Notes under the pieces: generated by a model | Told to the model about the DNA's origin: nothing | What the model saw: only the letters and a program-made list of their open reading frames with translations | The model's database searches: none | Shown here: piece after piece, positions 46,061 through 50,996 of the stretch | Layout: the number at the start of each line of letters is the position of its first letter | Numbering within the stretch: the first letter of the stretch is position 1 | Translations under genes and position numbers: made by a program | Source of the DNA: an uncultured Clostridium sp. | Lineage (GTDB): Bacteria > Bacillota > Clostridia > TANB77 > CAG-508 | Assembly (NCBI GenBank): GCA_900557195.1 | Contig: USRT01000014.1 | Location: 1 to 50,996 of the forward strand | Direction: 5' to 3' | DNA length: 50,996 nt

Positions 46061-47017
46061 ATGGGATTTTGGTTAAATCTTAGATTAAAAGTAAGAGATT
46101 TTTTTAAAAAGCATAAAAAGAAAATTACTATAATAATTATTATAGTAGGGATAGTAATTGCAATAGATAGGTTTTTAGGAAGTCGTCCAGTTGTAGAAGT
46201 GCCAAGTACTACATATGAGCCACATAGTCCTGTTATGGATGAAACAGCCCAAGTACCTGAACAATACAAGCAACCTATTAATAATCTGATAGATAATTAT
46301 GTTAATTATTGCAATAATAAGGAATATGAAAATGCATATAACTTATTAAGTAGTGATTTTAAATCTAATTATTGCGACAATATAGAAGAATTTAAAATAT
46401 ATGTAGATCAGGTATATAAAGAAAAACAGATATATAATATACAAAATTTTTCTAATGTAAATGGTGCATATATATATAGATTAAGACTATTAGAAGATAT
46501 TTTAGCTACTGGCACTACAGATGGATATGAATATAAGGAAGAAAAAATTGTAATTAAAGAAGAAAATGGAGTCCTTAAATTGGCCCTAAATGGTTATGTT
46601 GGTGAAGAAAACTTAGGGATTGTTGCGGAAGATGAGTATATGAGAATTAACATTGTAAAAAAAGAAATTACATATACAGCAGAAACATATACAGTAGAGA
46701 TTACAAACAAAACAGGTAATTTTATAGTACTATTAGATAATACAGAGACAGATGAAATTGTAATGAAAGTTAATGGAGATAGTAGAGGTGTTAATGGTTT
46801 AGAAAATGGTAATCTTGTTGTGTTGCCAAACAGTAAGAAAACCCTTACATTACCTTTTGACCAATATTATGATGATGGAGTTAATCCAAGTTCACTTATC
46901 TTTAATGCTATAAGAATATTGCCAGAATTCTCTGGGGACATTAATAAAGCTAAGCAAGAAAAGGAAAATGCAATAAAATTGTACAGTTTAACAATTAATT
47001 TGTTACCAGAGAATTAG
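46061..47017 (+). CDS. Possible VirB8-like (NTF2-fold) membrane protein 2
   Basis: This 318-residue protein has a basic start (RLKVRDFFKKHKKK), one membrane helix (about 25-42) and a domain starting INNLIDNYVNYCNNKEYENA then YNLLSSDFKSNYCDNIEEFK, related to the unit in the preceding protein. A second beta-rich domain (about 180-310) includes YTVEITNKTGNFIVLLDN, similar to small Ig-like or DUF-type secretion domains. AAGGAGAAAAGAAT gives a strong start. The pair of NTF2-like candidates resembles the double NTF2-like fold of TcpC. Function is inferred from context. Confidence 0.6.
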   Translation: MGFWLNLRLKVRDFFKKHKKKITIIIIIVGIVIAIDRFLGSRPVVEVPSTTYEPHSPVMDETAQVPEQYKQPINNLIDNYVNYCNNKEYENAYNLLSSDFKSNYCDNIEEFKIYVDQVYKEKQIYNIQNFSNVNGAYIYRLRLLEDILATGTTDGYEYKEEKIVIKEENGVLKLALNGYVGEENLGIVAEDEYMRINIVKKEITYTAETYTVEITNKTGNFIVLLDNTETDEIVMKVNGDSRGVNGLENGNLVVLPNSKKTLTLPFDQYYDDGVNPSSLIFNAIRILPEFSGDINKAKQEKENAIKLYSLTINLLPEN

Positions 47018-47032
47018 TAGTAATTAGTAATA

Positions 47033-47074
47033 AAAATCACCTTTATAAAATATAGATTATAAAGGTGATTTTTT
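47033..47074 (+). terminator. Perfect hairpin plus T-run whose 3' arm is the dacA Shine-Dalgarno
   Basis: A 16-bp perfect stem, AAAATCACCTTTATAA (47033-47048) with TTATAAAGGTGATTTT (47057-47072), is followed by T-residues and, immediately, the ATG at 47075. AAAGGTGAT inside the 3' arm is the only binding site of the next gene. It can end the secretion operon while masking the carboxypeptidase start. Confidence 0.75.
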
Positions 47075-48304
47075 ATGTGGAAGAAAAAAGTTTTATATAT
47101 TTCAGTTATCTTTATACTAATATTTAATATGATAGGAATTGTTTATGCAGATGATGAGTTAGAAGAGCTTATAGAAAATGAAGAATTAAATGAATCAATT
47201 AGTGTTTCTAATGAGAGTACAGACGAACCAATTATAAATTCTAGAATAGGAGTTATATATGATAGAAAATCTGGAAGAGTAATATGGGGGAAAAATGATA
47301 ATAAGAGAGTAGCTATGGCATCTACTACAAAGATAATGACATGTATAATTGTACTTGAAAATGCAAATTTGAATGAGGAAGTTACTGTTTCTAGTAGAGC
47401 AGCAGGTACAGGAGGTTCAAGACTTGGACTGAAAAAAGGTGATAAGATTACAATTCATGATTTGTTGTATGGATTAATGCTACGCTCTGGAAATGATGCT
47501 GCGGTTGCACTCGCAGAACATGTTGGAGGAGATAAGGAAGGGTTTGCCAAGCTTATGAACAACAAAGCAAAAGAGCTCGGATTAAAAGATACACATTTTG
47601 TAACACCACATGGACTTGATGATCCAGAACACTATACTACAGCTTATGAGCTTGCTCAAATAACAGATTATGCACTTAAGAATGAGACGTTTGCTAAAAT
47701 AGTAAATACTAAAGATTATACAATAAGTATTAATGGCTATTCAAAAGGTTTAACTAATACAAATGAACTATTAGGTTACTTGCAAGGTGTAAATGGTGTA
47801 AAAACAGGGTTTACCAATAATGCGGGAAGGTGCTTGGTAACATCTGTTAATAGAAATAATTTTGAGATAATTACAGTAGTATTAGGTGCAGATACTAAAA
47901 AGATAAGAACAGCAGATAGTATTAAATTAATAGAATATGCATATAAGAATTATAAACATATAAATATAGAGACTATAGTAAAAGAAAAATTTAATGTATG
48001 GAAAAGTATGAATGAAAAAAGAATAATAGTAGAAAAAGGAAAATATACAAATGTTATATTAGAATTAAGCGAAATAAAAAATAAAGTTATACCAATAAAA
48101 AGTGATAATGTTGACAATGTAGATATTGAAATTAATTGTTTATATTATTTAATGGCTCCTATAGAAAAGAGGAAAACGGTTGGAAATCTAAAAGTGATAT
48201 TAAATGGAGAAGTAATAGAGGTTATAGATATATTAAATAAAGAAGAAATAGAAAAGAAAAATAGAAAAGATTACTTTTTTGAATTTTTGAAATCAATATA
48301 TTGA
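47075..48304 (+). CDS. D-alanyl-D-alanine carboxypeptidase (PBP5/DacA type)
   Basis: This 409-residue protein has a signal peptide ending near IVYADDE and the three penicillin-binding motifs: STTK (Ser83), SGN (Ser138, in LRSGNDAAV) and KTG (Lys243, in GVKTGFTNN). A C-terminal domain follows, with an ending FFEFLKSIY that may be an amphipathic membrane anchor. It differs from the DacF-like protein at 9952 and follows the secretion locus directly, behind a terminator that overlaps its ribosome binding site. Trimming peptidoglycan around the apparatus is one possible role; an ordinary house-keeping enzyme is the alternative. Confidence 0.94.
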   Translation: MWKKKVLYISVIFILIFNMIGIVYADDELEELIENEELNESISVSNESTDEPIINSRIGVIYDRKSGRVIWGKNDNKRVAMASTTKIMTCIIVLENANLNEEVTVSSRAAGTGGSRLGLKKGDKITIHDLLYGLMLRSGNDAAVALAEHVGGDKEGFAKLMNNKAKELGLKDTHFVTPHGLDDPEHYTTAYELAQITDYALKNETFAKIVNTKDYTISINGYSKGLTNTNELLGYLQGVNGVKTGFTNNAGRCLVTSVNRNNFEIITVVLGADTKKIRTADSIKLIEYAYKNYKHINIETIVKEKFNVWKSMNEKRIIVEKGKYTNVILELSEIKNKVIPIKSDNVDNVDIEINCLYYLMAPIEKRKTVGNLKVILNGEVIEVIDILNKEEIEKKNRKDYFFEFLKSIY

Positions 48305-48329
48305 CTTTTGTGATTAAATTTGTTATTAT
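48301..48329 (+). promoter_or_regulatory. Promoter of tRNA-Gly
   Basis: TTGACT (48301-48306), 17 bases, then TATTAT (48324-48329), 31 bases before the tRNA. The -35 box overlaps the dacA stop codon. Confidence 0.75.
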
Positions 48330-48360
48330 ATTAATTGCTTCTATATAGATAGAGGCATAT

Positions 48361-48436
48361 GCGGGAATAGCTCAGTTGATAGAGCGCTGCCTTGCCAAGG
48401 CAGAGGTCGCGGGTTTGAGCCCCGTTTCCCGCTCCA
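48361..48436 (+). tRNA. tRNA-Gly (anticodon GCC)
   Basis: This 76-base cloverleaf has acceptor GCGGGAA/TTCCCGC, anticodon stem CTGCC/GGCAG and a normal seven-base loop TTGCCAA with anticodon GCC and A37. CCA is encoded. It reads GGC and GGT. It has no extra loop base and so is not by itself a four-base CGGN decoder. Confidence 0.97.
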
Positions 48437-48579
48437 AATTTTATTATATAAAATTTAAAAATTTAGTGTCATATATGATATATGTTTGCATATAATAAAG
48501 TATAAGCAGATGATGAAATAGTTAAGTTATTTATAAGAACAAAGTACATGAAAACTTATAAAAAATATTAATTTTATAT

Positions 48580-48654
48580 GGCGTTGTAGCCAAGTGGTAA
48601 GGCACGAGTCTGCAAAACTCTGATTCGGCGGTTCGAATCCGCCCAACGCCTCCA
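48580..48654 (+). tRNA. tRNA-Cys (anticodon GCA)
   Basis: This 75-base cloverleaf has acceptor GGCGTTG/CAACGCC, anticodon stem around CTGCAAA with GCA, a TTCGAAT T-loop and an encoded CCA. It follows tRNA-Gly by about 140 bases, in which I see no gene. Confidence 0.96.
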
Positions 48655-48656
48655 AA

Positions 48657-48702
48657 GAAAAATCGAGAAAATGTTGAAATATAAATATTTTCTCGATTTT
48701 TA
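48657..48702. terminator. Bidirectional terminator
   Basis: AAAAATCGAGAAAAT pairs with ATTTTCTCGATTTTT around a 15-base loop. It lies between the tRNA-Cys gene and the converging CCA-adding enzyme gene. Confidence 0.9.
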
Positions 48703-48707
48703 TGCTT

Positions 48708-49764
48708 TTATATATCTGGATCTAATGGTGTATCATTATTTATCTTTACTATACTTTTTATATCTTTTAAGTCTAATATAGTTTTTAAGACTGCTCTTCT
48801 GTATTTAGGTTTTATATGTTGATCACTCATTAATTTATCTATATCAGTTATAGATAAATTTCCTAAAAATTTATTGTAATGTACAGATAACTGTAATATC
48901 TTTGATATATGTTGTTTATATTCATTGTAAAAGTAGAATTTATTTATATTTTGTTCTTCGCATTCAAATATACTCAGAAATTGTAATATTGTTCTATAGT
49001 CGATTTTTAAGGAATCACTTTCTTCTTGTATATTATTATTTATGTATTTGAGTATATCAAAATTAATTTGCCCATTTGTTAACTTGCGTTGTAATACTGG
49101 AAATTCTTTTCCTAATATACCAATTTTATCAAGTAATTGTAATCCTCTTTCACAACTATTAGTTGATAGTATTTCATTCATACATCTTGTACTCATTAAT
49201 CTATATGGTTCGTCAAATGCAGATATATCATTACTATGTATAGCCTGAATATCTTCTTTATCAATATCAAATCCAGTCTTTGTTGCTACATATGCAGATC
49301 TTATCATGTGACTAGGTTTCATTCTGTAACATGTGCCTGGAGGAATTATAGATTTAACTTTTTTACTTCTTATATCTTGGCATCCATTAAATACATCTAT
49401 AATATTTCCAGTTTCTATATCTAATAGTATTGAGTTACAAGTAAAATCTAACGATTTCAAATAATTAACTAGGTCCATTTTTTCTTTGCAACAAGCAAAT
49501 TCACAATTTATGTCATTTTGATTAATTCCGAATAACACTCATACGTTGACTTACAATAAAACTATTTATGTCATTTTCTTCTAATATTTCATTAACTTGT
49601 TCTAAGCTCATTCCAGTAATTACAAAATCATAATCATTTGGTGTTGTACCTGTAAATAAATCTCTTACACTTCCACCAAATAACCAATAGTTTACTTTAT
49701 TACTTGATAAAATTGTTAATATTTTTTCTATTTCTTTTGGAAATTTAAAATCTAGAATGTTCAT
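48708..49764 (-). CDS. cca: CCA-adding enzyme/poly(A) polymerase family, read through one CGG +1 shift
   Basis: Zero frame ends at 49522 after only 80 residues. Skipping the C of CGG at codon 79 (49530) gives 351 residues of class II tRNA nucleotidyltransferase. The head has GGSVRDLF and the catalytic DYDFVIT pair. Past the shift come VI-G-INQNDINCEFA, holding the expected glycine and strand, DFTCNSILLDIETG, and IDVFNGCQDIRSKKV. The rest is helical neck and body with weak family similarity; the length is shorter than typical (about 400). Encoded CCA in all four tRNAs here suggests a repair role. It is weakly preceded by a binding site and transcribed toward the tRNAs. Confidence 0.87.
49528..49530 (-). 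other. CGG +1 frameshift site (cca)
   Basis: Zero frame GTT ATT CGG AAT TAA stops at once. Skipping the C gives ATT GGA ATT AAT CAA AAT and keeps the catalytic head intact. The word is CGGA. Confidence 0.9.
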
Positions 49765-50113
49765 ATTTTATTCACGTCTTTCTATTTTAACAATATATGT
49801 ATAATAACATACTTTACATAAGAAGTAAATGGAAATTTAATATTACAGAAATATAACAAGATAGAAATGTATTTTTTACATTTAATATTGTGCTGCAGTT
49901 CAGTAGTTATTTCAAATTGAAAATTTTATAGAATTGAACGATTTAATCTTATTTCGATATTTTTATAGTTAAATTTTAAAATAATAACATATATAAAATT
50001 TATATGAGTAAATATAATTAATGTAGTATATAGTCGATATAAAAATAATAATTTATAAAGATTAGCAAATACTACGGATATTGGGAAAAATGTGAAAAAT
50101 ATACATAAAATGG

Positions 50114-50142
50114 TTGATTTTGTAATGAAAATGTAATATAAT
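50114..50142 (+). promoter_or_regulatory. Promoter of adhesin gene
   Basis: TTGATT (50114-50119), 17 bases, then TATAAT (50137-50142). It leaves a leader of about 120 bases. Confidence 0.7.
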
Positions 50143-50193
50143 TGTAATATGGGTTATAAAAGAATAATTTTACAAAGGATAAATACAAACAAG

Positions 50194-50230
50194 TTAAATA
50201 TCATATAGATGAATATGATATTTAATTTTA
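50194..50230 (+). promoter_or_regulatory. Leader hairpin before adhesin gene
   Basis: TTAAATATCATAT (50194-50206) pairs perfectly with ATATGATATTTAA (50213-50225), loop AGATGA, then TTTTA. It resembles an attenuator or an RNA-stabilising hairpin in the leader; no known riboswitch is recognised. Confidence 0.5.
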
Positions 50231-50272
50231 TGTTCAAATAAAATAAATAAAATTTAAGGAGTGTTTATTTAT

Positions 50273-50996
50273 ATGAAGGAGAAAATTTTAAAAAAATTAA
50301 TTTGTGTATTAGTAATCATTTGCATGTTAGCTATGATTTTTGTACCAAATTTTGTAAAATCAGCCCAAATAGTTGTTTCTAGCATGAGCAATACTGGACG
50401 TGGTATTGGTAATACATCTATATTCACAGTTAAAATTAATGGATATAACAATTTATACTGTGTTAGAGGAGGAGCATCTTTAAAAACAGGAATGCAACTT
50501 AATGATGATGGATTAAGTCTATACACAACAACAGGAGCAGTAGTAAAGGATTCTAGTGCAATGCAATGGATATTAGATAATATGTATTTAACAGAAGGAA
50601 CAGACAGTGCGACACAAAAAGCAATGAGACAAAATCTTATAAATGTAATGAAAAAATATAATAAAGATAATCGACTAAATGCAATATTTGGTAAGAATAA
50701 CATAGATGATGCTTGGATAACAAATACAGTTGATGCTTTATTAAATGATAAATTAACATTATATGCAGTGCAACAATATGTAATATGGAATCATGTAAAA
50801 AATACTAGTAATGCATATACAAATACAATAACAAACTCAGATGGTACTTATAATACAATACCAGGAGCAAAAGCTTCATGGGAACAGTATACAGCTTTAT
50901 ATATTGTGTTAAATGATTATGCAAATGAAGCACAAAAAAATGGATACAAATCACCAAATAATTCAGGACGTGGATTTGATATAAAAATAGAAAAAC
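50273..50996 (+). CDS. Secreted thioester-domain-like surface protein (partial)
   Basis: At least 241 residues are visible; the gene runs off the right edge. A signal peptide (MKEKILKKLICVLVIICMLA to about NFVKSA) leads to a domain with NNLYCVRGGASL near the start and LYAVQQYVIWNHVK later. A Cys in YCV and a Gln before x-x-x-IW form the signature of thioester (TQXA) domains, where Cys and Gln make a reactive internal thioester for covalent host attachment. It starts MKEKILKK at 50273 after TTAAGGAGTG. The C-terminus, expected to carry a wall anchor, is outside the window. Confidence 0.78.
   Translation, partial: MKEKILKKLICVLVIICMLAMIFVPNFVKSAQIVVSSMSNTGRGIGNTSIFTVKINGYNNLYCVRGGASLKTGMQLNDDGLSLYTTTGAVVKDSSAMQWILDNMYLTEGTDSATQKAMRQNLINVMKKYNKDNRLNAIFGKNNIDDAWITNTVDALLNDKLTLYAVQQYVIWNHVKNTSNAYTNTITNSDGTYNTIPGAKASWEQYTALYIVLNDYANEAQKNGYKSPNNSGRGFDIKIEK

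Larger units (their letters stand above)
49765..50272. other. Intergenic region between cca and adhesin gene
   Basis: This is 508 bases of very AT-rich DNA between divergent genes. No coding sequence is supported. It holds the promoter and leader hairpin for the adhesin gene at the right end; the rest shows no clear signal to me. Confidence 0.6.

Overview
The window is very AT-rich, with strong AGGAGG-type ribosome binding sites, sigma-A-like promoters, intrinsic terminators and tRNA genes that encode CCA. A Spo0E-like protein, an LPXTG surface protein, ComEA, an LCP protein, DD-carboxypeptidases and the YmfF/YmfH peptidase pair all point to a low-GC, Gram-positive, probably spore-forming member of the Clostridia, perhaps an uncultured gut lineage (inference).

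Main observation. Eight genes that look broken are each repaired by the same event. Wherever a CGG codon falls in the reading frame (11 times), the true protein continues in the +1 frame: the C is skipped and the following GGN is read as glycine. Scanning by eye I found no in-frame CGG that must be read as arginine, while about forty CGG triplets occur out of frame in the same genes. The affected genes are an UPF0016/GDT1 transporter (three sites), CvpA, the M16 peptidase YmfH, a VirB4 N-domain-like protein, a TrbL-like channel, a giant cell-wall hydrolase (two sites), a small membrane protein and the CCA-adding enzyme. The simplest reading is that CGG is unassigned as arginine here and triggers efficient +1 frameshifting, or four-base CGGN decoding, to glycine. 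I annotate these as intact genes.

Layout. 0-2 kb: P-loop kinase-like protein, tRNA-Arg, YhbY, UPF0016 transporter. 2-10 kb: GldA/F/G-like ABC operon, YkvI-like transporter, DUF5711-like protein, CvpA, LCP ligase. 10-19.4 kb: DD-carboxypeptidase, ComEA, initiator tRNA, GNAT-like protein, unknown helical protein, LPXTG protein with a DPTP repeat, WG-repeat-like protein, zinc-ribbon/SPFH pair. 19.6-26.5 kb: Dps, superoxide dismutase, bS21 with a structured leader, YqeY, GT-C-like membrane protein, YmfF/YmfH, Spo0E-like protein.

26.6-48.3 kb: a long, mostly co-directional type IV secretion-like locus. It has four small VirB2/TrbC-like pilins in two pairs, a PrgI-like protein, a VirB4 N-domain-like protein, the VirB4 ATPase, three TrbL/VirB6-like channels (one fused to an NlpC/P60-like domain), a 1497-residue C39-like/SleB-like hydrolase, two proteins with a related repeat that may be VirB8-like, and a DD-carboxypeptidase. 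No relaxase or VirD4 coupling protein is visible. The machine could be a chromosomally fixed export, uptake or contact apparatus, or part of an integrated element whose other end lies outside the window.

48.3-51 kb: tRNA-Gly(GCC), tRNA-Cys(GCA), the CCA-adding enzyme, and the start of a secreted thioester-domain-like adhesin running off the right edge.
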